Below are positions 35,423 through 44,487 of a stretch of 64,000 nucleotides of DNA, in pieces. The stretch spans positions 62,001 to 126,000 of the forward strand of contig JAUNSK010000002.1 of assembly GCA_030539275.1 (NCBI GenBank), read 5' to 3'. The notes beneath the pieces were generated by a model, which made no database searches, was not told the DNA's origin, and saw only the letters and a program-made list of their open reading frames with translations. How positions within the stretch are numbered: the stretch's first letter is position 1; each line of letters opens with the position of its first letter. This DNA comes from Oscillospiraceae bacterium (GTDB lineage Bacteria > Bacillota > Clostridia > Oscillospirales > Ruminococcaceae). The position numbers were made by a program, and so were the translations under genes.

Positions 35423-36424
35423 CTATATAAGCGGCTGCTCAGTCTCATGACGCTTAGGTCTGCTCATAAGATTTTTCATTGGTTCATTAACGTCTGCGTT
35501 TTCAAACAGAAGTCTGTACAGCTGCTCTGTGATCGGCATTTCTATATTCATTTTCTTTGCCAGTCCGTATGCAGCACGGCAGCAGTAGTATCCCTCGACA
35601 GTTCCGACTCTTCTGACAGCTTCATCAGGTGATACTCCCTCACCGATAAGCTTACCTGCACGTCTGTTTCTGCTGTGCAGACTTGTGCATGTTACTATCA
35701 GATCCCCTATGCCTGTGAGACCGAAAAATGTTTCAAGCTTGGCACCCATTGCTACTCCAAGACGTGATATCTCAGTTATTCCTCTTGTCATGAGAGCTGC
35801 TATGGTATTGTCGCCGTAACCTATTCCGTCACAGATGCCGGCACATACAGCTATGATATTTTTGAGTGATCCGCCGAGTTCACAGCCTATGATATCATCA
35901 TTTATATATATTCTGAAAAGCTCGTTGCTTAATGTATCCTGTACATAAAATGCTGCATCAGTATCCTCACTGGCAACTGCAACAGTTGTAGGAATATTGA
36001 GTGCTACCTCTTCAGCATGTGACGGACCTGATAACACTACTATCCTTGACTGAGGTATTTCTTCTGCTATTACCTGACTCATACGAAGATACGTTGTGTC
36101 TTCAAGACCTTTGCTTGTGTTTACGAGAATCATTTTGTCATTTACAAACGGAGCGATCACGCTGCATACATTTCTGACAAAAACAGTCGGAACACCTATT
36201 ATAACTATATCACTCTCAGATATTACAGAAACATCTGTCGTAAGTTTTATAGACTCCGGTATTTTAATGCCGGGAAGCTTTGCCTTCTGTTCCCTGTCAG
36301 CAGTGATCTGTGCGATCTCCTGTTCAAGTGCTGACCAGACGGTAACACTGTGTCCGTATTTGTCAGCCATTACAGCAAGACTTATTCCGAATCCGCCTGC
36401 CCCGAGTACTGTAATTTTAGCCAT
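35423..36424 (-). CDS. gpsA: NAD(P)-dependent glycerol-3-phosphate dehydrogenase
   Basis: Makes sn-glycerol 3-phosphate for phospholipids. 333 residues. Nucleotide-binding VLGAGGFGISLAVMAD, NTSKGLE, the catalytic lysine in GGSLKNIIAVCAGICDG, and GLGDL-like GLTGIGDLIVTCTS are present. Starts 2 bases after plsY, the next enzyme user of its product. Confidence 0.97.
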   Translation of the reverse strand: MAKITVLGAGGFGISLAVMADKYGHSVTVWSALEQEIAQITADREQKAKLPGIKIPESIKLTTDVSVISESDIVIIGVPTVFVRNVCSVIAPFVNDKMILVNTSKGLEDTTYLRMSQVIAEEIPQSRIVVLSGPSHAEEVALNIPTTVAVASEDTDAAFYVQDTLSNELFRIYINDDIIGCELGGSLKNIIAVCAGICDGIGYGDNTIAALMTRGITEISRLGVAMGAKLETFFGLTGIGDLIVTCTSLHSRNRRAGKLIGEGVSPDEAVRRVGTVEGYYCCRAAYGLAKKMNIEMPITEQLYRLLFENADVNEPMKNLMSRPKRHETEQPLI

Positions 36425-36426
36425 AG

Positions 36427-37092
36427 CTATTCTCCTTCCTTTTTGCTCTTGGAAAATGAAAACTTATTTTCTGTACCGTTTTTAAGCCTTGATATGTTGG
36501 TTTTATGCATATAGATGATAAGACATGAAGTTATTGCTACTAATACAGTATGTAAAATAACCTCATTCATTTCCAGTCCTCTTACAAAATACTGCATAAT
36601 AAATGTCACTACAGGATAAGAAACAGCAGCGGTAATGGAAGATAGAGAAACATAACGGGTAATGAAAAGCATAATAATAAATATTGGAATGACTATTGCG
36701 AAGGTCTGGATATCTACTGCTATAAGTACAGAAGCTGCAAGCAGAACTCCTTTTCCGCCTTTGAATCTGTAGTAAACCGGAAATATATGACCAAGCATTA
36801 TCATAAACCCTGAAATATATCCGGCTGCCATAACATCACTGCAGCCTGAACATATAAGCTTTACAAGAATTATTGTCAGTGATCCCTTAAGAAGGTCACT
36901 TATCAGGGTCGCAAGCGCCGGTCCTTTTCCAAAGCATCTCAGTGTGTTTGTAAGGCCTGCATTTTTACTGCCGTAATTTCTTATATCCTCATGTTTAAGC
37001 AGTCTTACAACTATTATTGACGAATTAAGGCTGCCTATGAAATATGAAGCAACAGCACACAAAATTATTAATAAAGCATTTGACGACATCAA
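36427..37092 (-). CDS. plsY: Acyl-phosphate:glycerol-3-phosphate acyltransferase
   Basis: Integral membrane enzyme adding the first acyl chain to glycerol 3-phosphate. 221 residues with about five to six membrane segments. Motifs YFIGSLNSSIIVV, YGSKNAGLTNTLR and GHIFPVYYRFKGGKGV are clear. The C terminus carries a charged tail (SFSKSKKEGE). Coupled to gpsA. Confidence 0.95.
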   Translation of the reverse strand: MMSSNALLIILCAVASYFIGSLNSSIIVVRLLKHEDIRNYGSKNAGLTNTLRCFGKGPALATLISDLLKGSLTIILVKLICSGCSDVMAAGYISGFMIMLGHIFPVYYRFKGGKGVLLAASVLIAVDIQTFAIVIPIFIIMLFITRYVSLSSITAAVSYPVVTFIMQYFVRGLEMNEVILHTVLVAITSCLIIYMHKTNISRLKNGTENKFSFSKSKKEGE

Positions 37093-37204
37093 AATCTCTC
37101 CAGTTATTTATTTATATCCACTCATGGATTTACAAACAACTGCACCGTCCTGTGCGGTCAGCACACAGGTACAGTACAGCTGAAGTTATATAATGTGTTA
37201 AAAT

Positions 37205-38533
37205 TTATTTGTCACCGCCGCCGCGTTCCCTGACAATAAATCTGACAGGAGTACCGTTAAGTCCGAATGTGGAACGTATCTGATTTTCAATATATCTCTG
37301 ATACGAGAAATGAAACAGATCCGATCTGTTTACAAACGTTACAAATGTCGGCGGTTTTGTTGAAGGCTGTGTCATATAGTAGATCTTCAGTCTGCGGCCC
37401 TTGTCTGAAGGCGGCTGTACTCTTGTTGTAGCATATGCAAGAATATCGTTGAGCATACCTGTTGAAATTCTCATTGAGTTCTGTGCATTAACATCTGATA
37501 TCATCTCGAAGAGCTTGTCTACTCTCTGACCTGTTTTCGCAGAAATAAATATGAAAGGTACATAAGACATGAACGAGAAATCATTCTGAAGCTTTGTCTT
37601 GTATTCATCCATTGTATTTGTAGTTTTCTCAACGCTGTCCCATTTGTTTACTGCTACAATAGAAGCCTTTCCCTGCTGATGAGCATATCCGGCAACCTTT
37701 GAGTCCTGTTCGGTAAAACCTTCATTTGCATCTATTACTATTATGCAGACATCTGCTCTGTCAACAGCCATATATGCACGAAGTACGCTGTATCGTTCGA
37801 TGTTTTCGGTTACCTTTGATTTTTTTCTGATACCTGCTGTATCTATAAATACAAACTTGCCTGACTCATTTTCTATAATAGTATCAGTTGCATCTCTTGT
37901 TGTTCCGGCTATATTTGAAACGATCACACGTTCCTCCCCGGCTATTCTGTTGATAAGAGATGATTTTCCGACATTTGGCTTGCCTATAACTGCTACCTTT
38001 ATATATTCATCAGTATAGTCTTCCTTGTTTTCTTCCGGGAAGAACCTGAATACTTCATCAAGAAGATCGCCTGTTCCATGACCGTGAGCTGATGAGATCG
38101 GGAACGGATCACCGAGTCCCAGATTATAGAACTCATACACCTCAACCGGAGTACCGCCTATTTCATCGCACTTGTTTACTGCAAGCACTACCGGCTTTCC
38201 TGATCTCTGAAGCATTGAAGCAACATCCTGATCGCTTGATGTTACACCGCATCTGACATCAGTTACCAGAATAATAACATCTGCCTTATCTATAGCTACC
38301 TGAGCCTGACGTCTCATCTGTGACAATATTACATCATCTGTATTTGGTTCGATACCACCTGTATCGACAACCATGAATTCACGGCCGCGCCATTCACATT
38401 TTGAGTATATTCTGTCTCTTGTTACACCAGGAGTATCCTCAACTATCGAAAGTCTCTGTCCTATAAGCTTATTGAAAAGCGTAGACTTACCGACATTTGG
38501 TCTTCCTACTACTGCTACTATTGGTAAAGACAC
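37205..38533 (-). CDS. der: GTPase Der (EngA)
   Basis: Ribosome assembly GTPase with two G domains. 442 residues. First P-loop GRPNVGKSTLFN, second GKPNVGKSSLINR; G3 motifs DTGG and DTAG, G4 NKCD and NKWD; C-terminal KH-like domain ending FVNRSDLFHFSYQRYIENQI. Often near plsY and gpsA in Firmicutes, as here. Confidence 0.97.
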   Translation of the reverse strand: MSLPIVAVVGRPNVGKSTLFNKLIGQRLSIVEDTPGVTRDRIYSKCEWRGREFMVVDTGGIEPNTDDVILSQMRRQAQVAIDKADVIILVTDVRCGVTSSDQDVASMLQRSGKPVVLAVNKCDEIGGTPVEVYEFYNLGLGDPFPISSAHGHGTGDLLDEVFRFFPEENKEDYTDEYIKVAVIGKPNVGKSSLINRIAGEERVIVSNIAGTTRDATDTIIENESGKFVFIDTAGIRKKSKVTENIERYSVLRAYMAVDRADVCIIVIDANEGFTEQDSKVAGYAHQQGKASIVAVNKWDSVEKTTNTMDEYKTKLQNDFSFMSYVPFIFISAKTGQRVDKLFEMISDVNAQNSMRISTGMLNDILAYATTRVQPPSDKGRRLKIYYMTQPSTKPPTFVTFVNRSDLFHFSYQRYIENQIRSTFGLNGTPVRFIVRERGGGDK

Positions 38534-38584
38534 TGATTTTCCTCCTCACTATATACAATCTGACTGTATATAAAAAAATACCTG

Positions 38585-38619
38585 TAAAAAAAACTAGAGG
38601 AAGATTTCTCCTCCTCTAG
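38585..38619 (-). terminator. Terminator after rpmF
   Basis: Minus strand: arms CTAGAGG and CCTCTAG with partial inner pairing (38594-38619), followed by TTTTTTTT. Confidence 0.82.
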
Positions 38620-38636
38620 CTCTGAGAAAGTCGTTA

Positions 38637-38819
38637 TTACGCTTCCTTCTTGATAACCTCTACACCCTTATAAAATCCACAGTTCTTGCATACTTTATGT
38701 GGTGAAGTAAGCTCTCCGCAGTTTGTGCATCTGCTGAATGCAGGAGCATCTAACTTCCAGACATTAGAACGTCTCTTATCACGTCTTGCCTTAGACGTTT
38801 TTCTCTTTGGTACTGCCAT
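38637..38819 (-). CDS. rpmF: Ribosomal protein bL32
   Basis: 60 residues, usual N terminus MAVPKRKTSKARRDKRRS. The zinc-binding form with two cysteine pairs, CTNCGE and CKNCGFY. 32 bases after the YceD gene, the usual pairing. Confidence 0.98.
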   Translation of the reverse strand: MAVPKRKTSKARRDKRRSNVWKLDAPAFSRCTNCGELTSPHKVCKNCGFYKGVEVIKKEA

Positions 38820-38851
38820 TATTATACCTCCTTACAAGCATATTATCATAA

Positions 38852-39301
38852 TTAAAATGAAGCGCAGTCACACTGTGATTCGTTCAGATTGCATCCGCAT
38901 ACCGGACAAAGTCCCCTGCAATTATCATCGCAAAGCATTTTGGTAGGCAGCGCAAGAAGCAAATCAGAAACTGCGATTTCCTTTAAATCAATGCTCTCAT
39001 TCTTCGCAACAATATACTCGTCGTCATCATGATTAAGTGAGGTAACAACTATATGCTCAAAATCATAAACATACGAACGTTCAAGTTCCTTCAAGCATCT
39101 GTCACATATAAGATTCAGGGTAAATTCCGTAGTAAATTTAATTTTAACTATCCCTGCACGATTAAAAGCTTCACCTTTAATATGAATAGGCGATGCAAAA
39201 TCATAGCAATGAATGTCAGTAATATCAGACTGCGGAACAGTCACATCAAATGATTGAGTCTCACCTGATATATTGAACACTTTTTTTAAATTAATAACCA
39301 T
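38852..39301 (-). CDS. YceD/DUF177 family protein
   Basis: 149 residues. YceD is linked with 23S rRNA accumulation and almost always precedes rpmF. Visible: the central CDRCLKEL pair, acidic VAKNESIDLKEIAVSDLLLALP, and a C-terminal cysteine cluster CPVCGCNLNESQCDC that may bind zinc. Confidence 0.92.
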   Translation of the reverse strand: MVINLKKVFNISGETQSFDVTVPQSDITDIHCYDFASPIHIKGEAFNRAGIVKIKFTTEFTLNLICDRCLKELERSYVYDFEHIVVTSLNHDDDEYIVAKNESIDLKEIAVSDLLLALPTKMLCDDNCRGLCPVCGCNLNESQCDCASF

Positions 39302-39408
39302 TATTTTTACACCTTTAGAGCATCACGAATTATATTATAGCAAACCTGCTGTTGGTTGTCAATACTTTTTTCAACAACATTTTTATACTGCCAAAGCAGA
39401 AAACCAGT

Positions 39409-39816
39409 TTAGCCTATAAATTTCTTTACAGCTGCAGGAAGCTCATCTGCATCAGCAGAAATAGTAAATACAAGGCTTGTCTCCTCGCCTGTAAGCTTGT
39501 CAAGCTTGTCAAGAAGAACGCCAAGCTCTTCAAAGTCAACACCGGCGATCTTCAGAATGCCGTCAACAAATATTTCCTTGATGTCATAGTTTCCGGCAAG
39601 CATACCTGCAATGAAACCATACATTACTTCGTAACCGTTTATTTTAAAGTAATCTGTATCACACCATCTGATTTTGTAGCTGATCTGTGTTCTGAGGTTA
39701 GATCCTTTTTCAATACAAACGAGATCTCCGTTTGTAGATTTTACGGCATTGTTCATCATATCGATGATTATTTTTGTTTTACCTGTGCCTTTTTTACCAG
39801 CAATTAATTTAATCAT
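39409..39816 (-). CDS. Small P-loop protein of unknown function
   Basis: 135 residues. Walker A at the very start, IAGKKGTGKTKIIIDMMN (about 5-22). A Walker B-like IKEIFVDGILKIAG is near 78-91. No sensor or transfer domain follows, and no recognised partner is adjacent (yceD downstream, pgi upstream). It may be a minimal NTPase; I do not know its role. Confidence 0.75.
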   Translation of the reverse strand: MIKLIAGKKGTGKTKIIIDMMNNAVKSTNGDLVCIEKGSNLRTQISYKIRWCDTDYFKINGYEVMYGFIAGMLAGNYDIKEIFVDGILKIAGVDFEELGVLLDKLDKLTGEETSLVFTISADADELPAAVKKFIG

Positions 39817-39876
39817 ACTCTTCTCCGTTCTGCCGTTTTGGACGGCTTTGTATTGTAATAGTAATTGTTATATAAA

Positions 39877-41226
39877 TCAGCCGAGCTTTGCTTCAAGCTC
39901 TGCCTTTTTATCCTCATATCCCGGCTTGCCGAGCAGTGCAAACATGTTTTTCTTATAGCTTTCAACGCCTGGCTGATTAAACGGATTTACACCAAGAACA
40001 TAACCTGAAACGGCACATGCTTTTTCAAAGAAGTAAATAAGATATCCGAGGCTGAACTCAGTTGTATCTTCAAGTTCAATAATTATATTAGGTACTCCGC
40101 CCTCTGAATGAGCAAGTATTGTACCTTCAAACGCCTTTCTGTTTACTACAGACATATTCTGATTTGTAAGGAAGTTGAGACCATCAAGATTCTCTGCGTC
40201 ATCCTCAAGGAAGAAATCCTGCTGTGGCTTCTTAATATCAACAACAGTTTCAAACATTACTCTTGAACCGTCCTGAATGAACTGTCCCATAGAGTGAAGA
40301 TCAGTAGAGAAAGTGCCTGCTGACGGGAAAATACCCTTGTTGTCCTTGCCTTCACTTTCGCCGAACAGCTGCTTGTACCATTCTGACATCATTGTGAAGC
40401 TTGGATCGTATGATACGAGCATCTCAACGCTCTTGCCTTTTCTGTTAAGAATGTTTCTGAGAGCTGCGTACTTGTAGCAGTCATTTGTATCAAAATCAGC
40501 ACAGTAATCATCCTGAGCTTTTCTTGCACCCTTCATAAGCTCATCAATGTCACAGCCTGCTGCTGCAATCGGAAGAAGACCTACTGCTGTAAGAACTGAA
40601 AAACGTCCACCGACATCATCAGGTACAACAAATGTTTCATAGCCTTCAGTATCTGCGAGTTCCTTAAGTGTTCCCTTAGCTTTATCAGTTGTGCAGAAAA
40701 TTCTTTCCTTTGCGCCTTCCTTGCCGTACTTCTTTTCTACCATAGCTCTGAATACTCTGAAAGCGAGTGCAGGCTCTGTAGTTGTTCCGGACTTGGAAAT
40801 AACATTTACAGAAAAGTCTTTTCCTTCACAAAGTGATATAACCTGGTTAAGATAAGACGGGCTGATATTGTTGCCTACAAAATATATATCAGGAGTATCC
40901 TTTTTCATATTGTTGTAAAAAGGTGATTTCAGAAATTCGATTGCCGCTCTTGCACCGAGGTAAGAACCGCCTATACCGATTACTATCAGAACATCAGAGT
41001 TTGCCTTTATTTTCTGTGCTGCTGATTTGATTCTCGCAAATTCTTCCTTATCATAGTTTTCAGGAAGGTCAAGCCAGCCTAAAAAATCATTTCCGAGACC
41101 ATTTTTGCTGTGAAGCATATTCACTGCAGTATTGACCTGTTCTTTGATTCCTGTAAGCTCATCCTGATTTACGAAGTTTCCAAGGTACTTTGTATTTAAT
41201 TTTAATGTCATCGTACAATCCTCCAA
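39877..41226 (-). CDS. pgi: Glucose-6-phosphate isomerase
   Basis: 449 residues, the shorter Gram-positive form. Substrate-binding [34 protein letters not shown], and [16 protein letters not shown] are clear; the C-terminal catalytic lysine region [16 protein letters not shown] is present. Works in glycolysis with pfkA of this window. Confidence 0.97.
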   Translation of the reverse strand: MEDCTMTLKLNTKYLGNFVNQDELTGIKEQVNTAVNMLHSKNGLGNDFLGWLDLPENYDKEEFARIKSAAQKIKANSDVLIVIGIGGSYLGARAAIEFLKSPFYNNMKKDTPDIYFVGNNISPSYLNQVISLCEGKDFSVNVISKSGTTTEPALAFRVFRAMVEKKYGKEGAKERIFCTTDKAKGTLKELADTEGYETFVVPDDVGGRFSVLTAVGLLPIAAAGCDIDELMKGARKAQDDYCADFDTNDCYKYAALRNILNRKGKSVEMLVSYDPSFTMMSEWYKQLFGESEGKDNKGIFPSAGTFSTDLHSMGQFIQDGSRVMFETVVDIKKPQQDFFLEDDAENLDGLNFLTNQNMSVVNRKAFEGTILAHSEGGVPNIIIELEDTTEFSLGYLIYFFEKACAVSGYVLGVNPFNQPGVESYKKNMFALLGKPGYEDKKAELEAKLG

Positions 41227-41323
41227 ATATTTTTTGCTTATCTTATTATAATTTTACTATATTATAAGCTGATTTGCAATACAATAACTCATTATTGTAT
41301 GATTTTCACAAAATAATTTTCAA

Positions 41324-42538
41324 TTACTTAAACATTTTTACAATTATTCTTTTTGCGCACGAAAATAAGTCTCTTTTTCTGACATCTGTACTTGCAATAA
41401 GCGGTGTATCATAGATCATAGTATCTCCGGCATAAAATGCAACATTGCCGATTACCTGACCTTTTTTTACAGGCGCACTTATATACTCAGGGACAAGCAT
41501 TACAGCCTCCATCTGCCCCTCAGCCCATTTCGGAACAACAAGCGGACACAGATCATATGCCTCGATATCAACAGCTGCATCATTGCCGCCCTTAACCTTA
41601 ACGGGTTTCATAAGCTCAGTCGAAAATCCGGGTATTATAGTTTTGTATGACCAGAAACCAAGATTAAGAAGGTCCCTTGCTACTGTAAACCTTTCATCCT
41701 TATCATGACAGCCCATAACTGCAGCCACAAACTTATCATTCCCCCTGTTTGCACTTGCAACAACTGAAAATCCTGATTTTTCAGAATTTCCTGCTTTTAT
41801 GCCTGAAATACCTTTATATGTACGTACAAGTCTGTTTTCATTTACGAGTTCTGTCTTATCTTCCCTTAAATATGTCATCCAGGTTGACATGCTCTCATTT
41901 AAAAATTCATATTTTGTAAGTCTGCATGCTGCGAGTGCAATATCACAGGCTGTTGTATGCTGGTTTTCATCATCAACGCCGCACGGTGATGTAAAAACCG
42001 TATTTTTCATCCCGATCTCCTGCGCCTTCATATTCATCATATCTACAAATCTCTCTGTAGTTCCGCCTATACTTTCTGCGAGAACGATGCAGGCATCATT
42101 TGCATTACCTATAATAACACCCTTGAGCAGATCATTAACTGACATTTTTTCACCCGGCATAAGCCAGATGCTTGCACCCTTCGCTTCATTTGCAGCGCTT
42201 GAGGCAGTAAGCATATCATCCATTTTCAGATTGCCCGAGCTTACAGCTTCCGCGGTCAGAAGCACTGTCATTATCTTATTCATCGTACCCATAGGTACAA
42301 CAGTATCACTGTTGTGCTCCTTAAGGATCCGGCCGGTCATAGTTTCCATGAGTACATACGGTGCGTCAGTAGTGATCTCATCAGCATGTACATTCATAAT
42401 GTTTTCACTTAAGCTGCTGTTTTGCGAAAAATTAATAAAAGACGAAAAAAATATTGATATTATTATGCCCGTATATATAAATAAAACCGTAAGCTTTCTG
42501 ACCCCTGATTTCACTGAGATCTCCCCTTTACTGTACAT
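41324..42538 (-). CDS. DacF-like D-Ala-D-Ala carboxypeptidase homologue with altered active site
   Basis: 404 residues, normal length for a low-molecular-weight penicillin-binding protein: membrane anchor or signal (about 15-35), peptidase S11 domain (about 55-280) and PBP5-type C-terminal domain with KVKGG and VKKGQVIG. All three catalytic motifs differ: SxxK reads TMNK (Thr85 for the serine, Lys88 kept), SxN reads NAN (145-147) and KTG reads KAG (248-250). The surrounding fold residues (KIMTVLLTAEAV, NDACIVLAESIGG) are well kept. It may be a non-catalytic scaffold or binding protein, or use threonine as the nucleophile. The sporulation protein role of DacF is not proven here. Confidence 0.88.
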   Translation of the reverse strand: MYSKGEISVKSGVRKLTVLFIYTGIIISIFFSSFINFSQNSSLSENIMNVHADEITTDAPYVLMETMTGRILKEHNSDTVVPMGTMNKIMTVLLTAEAVSSGNLKMDDMLTASSAANEAKGASIWLMPGEKMSVNDLLKGVIIGNANDACIVLAESIGGTTERFVDMMNMKAQEIGMKNTVFTSPCGVDDENQHTTACDIALAACRLTKYEFLNESMSTWMTYLREDKTELVNENRLVRTYKGISGIKAGNSEKSGFSVVASANRGNDKFVAAVMGCHDKDERFTVARDLLNLGFWSYKTIIPGFSTELMKPVKVKGGNDAAVDIEAYDLCPLVVPKWAEGQMEAVMLVPEYISAPVKKGQVIGNVAFYAGDTMIYDTPLIASTDVRKRDLFSCAKRIIVKMFK

Positions 42539-42653
42539 ATTTCATTTATATATGTATATATTTTTATAGGAAAAATTATGATAAAAAACGGCACAGAGGA
42601 AAAGTTTGTCCCCTGTGCCGGAAAATAAGATCATATTAAGTTGTCCGTACATT

Positions 42654-42881
42654 TTACTGAGTTATAAACTGCTTTACCTCATCTATAAATGAAGCATCAT
42701 CCGTATAAGCTGTCATTTTAATCGGTTTCATCAGATCAAGACTGAAAACGCCCATAATTGACTTTGCATCAACAGTATATCTGCCTGAAATCAACTCCAC
42801 CTTAAACTTATATCCAGAAACCAGATTAACGAACCTCTTGACATCATTTACACTGGATAAGGTGATATTCTCTGTAAACAT
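42654..42881 (-). CDS. HPr-like protein without catalytic histidine
   Basis: 75 residues with the HPr fold. The regulatory serine region VDAKSIMGVFSLDL (Ser41, equal to Ser46 of HPr) is well kept, but the N-terminal segment that normally reads GIHARPA is SVNDVKRFVNL with no histidine. It cannot take a phosphate from Enzyme I at that site, but could be a target of HPr kinase (23210-24163), like Crh of Bacillus. It stands alone between the DacF-like gene and mtaB. Confidence 0.85.
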   Translation of the reverse strand: MFTENITLSSVNDVKRFVNLVSGYKFKVELISGRYTVDAKSIMGVFSLDLMKPIKMTAYTDDASFIDEVKQFITQ

Positions 42882-42999
42882 CTAACAAGCCTCCAATAAT
42901 TCTGCAACTGTGTGCAAGTGATAAATAACTTCATTATAACCGATAACCAAAAAACCACTGTTTAAAACTATAGCACCAAAAATATTAATAGTCAAGTGA

Positions 43000-43028
43000 T
43001 TGAATTTTTTTTGTAAGTTTAGTATAAT
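43000..43028 (+). promoter_or_regulatory. Promoter of the mtaB-purL unit
   Basis: -35 TTGAAT (43000-43005), 17-base spacer, -10 TATAAT (43023-43028). Confidence 0.72.
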
Positions 43029-43102
43029 GATTTTGTGACGTTATATTAAACTAAATGCAGTATGCACAACTAACAAATTAATCTAATAAAGGAGATTTTT
43101 TT

Positions 43103-44410
43103 TTGACTGTTTTCTTTATAACTTTCGGCTGTAAAGTAAATTGCTATGAAACACAGTGTCTTAAAGAAGAGTTCATTAAAAGTGGATTTGACACAGCAGA
43201 CAGTGAGACAGAAGCTGACGTAATAATCATAAACTCATGTACAGTAACATCTGCAAGTGATAAAAAGGTACGCCAGTCGATCCATAAAATGCGTCAGGAA
43301 AACAAGGATGCTGTTATAGTACTTACCGGCTGCTATCCACAGGCATTCAGGGATGAAGCAATGAAGATCACTGAAGCTGATATAATTACCGGTACAAAAA
43401 ACAGGTCCAGGATAATTGAGCTTGTTAAAAAACACACAGGTTCAGATGATCAGTTTGTAGAAGTATCAGAATACAGCTCATGCGACAGGATAGATTCACT
43501 CAGATGCACTTCATACGATAACAAGACACGTGCATTTGTAAAAATCCAGGACGGCTGCAATCAGTTCTGCAGCTATTGTATTATTCCGTTTTCCCGCGGC
43601 AGAATACGCTCAAAGTCACTGGAAGATTTAACTCAGGAAGTAAGTACGCTTGCAGCCAACGGTCATCAGGAGATAGTTCTTGTAGGAATAAACCTTGCCT
43701 TTTATGGCAGCGGTACTTCCCTTGGGCTTGCTGACGCAGTTGAGGCGTGCTGCGCGATCGAAGGCGTTAAACGTGTCAGACTCGGCTCACTCGAACCTGA
43801 AAAGATCACCCACAGCGATCTGGTCCGCCTGTCCGGTCTTGAACAGTTCTGCCCTCAGTTTCATCTCTCACTTCAGAGCGGATGTGACAAAACACTGGCT
43901 GCCATGAACCGCAAATATACATGCAGTGAATATGAGCAGCTTGTAAATGATATAAGAGACGTTTTCCCTGACGCCTCGATAACAACAGATATCATGACAG
44001 GATTTCCCGGAGAAACAGAGGAGGACTTTGAAGAAAGCTGTCTGTTTGCCCAGAGGATCCGATTCAGTAAAATCAACGTTTTCCCTTACTCAGTACGTGT
44101 CGGAACACGTGCCGCTTCCATGCCAGGACAGATAACCAAAAAGGTAAAGTCACAGCGGGCTGCGCGCATGTCAGAAATCGGAACCAGGACTGAGAAGGAA
44201 TTCTTAAGATCTCAGATTGGCAAAATAGTTCCTGTATTATTCGAGAAAGAAAATTGCACAGAATATCACCATGGATATAGTACAAATTATACATTAGTTA
44301 AAATCAAACGGACTGACCAAACAAAAAGTTTGCGAAATAAGATTTTTTATGTTAAAATTGAAGAGTCTATGGATGACTACTGTATCGGCGAAATACAAAT
44401 AACAGAATAA
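43103..44410 (+). CDS. mtaB: tRNA threonylcarbamoyladenosine methylthiotransferase MtaB
   Basis: Radical SAM enzyme that adds a methylthio group to t6A37 of tRNAs. 435 residues. N-terminal UPF0004 domain with cysteines in TFGCKVNCYETQ, INSCTVTSASDKK and TGCYPQ; radical SAM motif CNQFCSYCIIPFSRG; C-terminal TRAM-like domain. The start is TTG 43103 with GGAG 8 bases upstream. MiaB is the alternative, but the TFGCKVN opening fits MtaB better. Followed by purL. Confidence 0.93.
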   Translation: MTVFFITFGCKVNCYETQCLKEEFIKSGFDTADSETEADVIIINSCTVTSASDKKVRQSIHKMRQENKDAVIVLTGCYPQAFRDEAMKITEADIITGTKNRSRIIELVKKHTGSDDQFVEVSEYSSCDRIDSLRCTSYDNKTRAFVKIQDGCNQFCSYCIIPFSRGRIRSKSLEDLTQEVSTLAANGHQEIVLVGINLAFYGSGTSLGLADAVEACCAIEGVKRVRLGSLEPEKITHSDLVRLSGLEQFCPQFHLSLQSGCDKTLAAMNRKYTCSEYEQLVNDIRDVFPDASITTDIMTGFPGETEEDFEESCLFAQRIRFSKINVFPYSVRVGTRAASMPGQITKKVKSQRAARMSEIGTRTEKEFLRSQIGKIVPVLFEKENCTEYHHGYSTNYTLVKIKRTDQTKSLRNKIFYVKIEESMDDYCIGEIQITE

Positions 44411-44487
44411 ATAAATATCCGCAGCTGTTGAACATGAAAATAATGTCGCCGCAAGCCCAGCATTACTGCGGAGAAATGGAGTTTGAA

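Noticed and set aside
41799-42569. A 256-codon plus-strand frame opposite the DacF-like gene
   Set aside because: Long only because of the codon use of the opposite gene; the serine-rich translation is typical of an antisense shadow.
44428-44487. Longer N terminus for purL from a TTG
   Set aside because: The next ATG has a GGAG at ideal spacing and gives the usual start of the protein.
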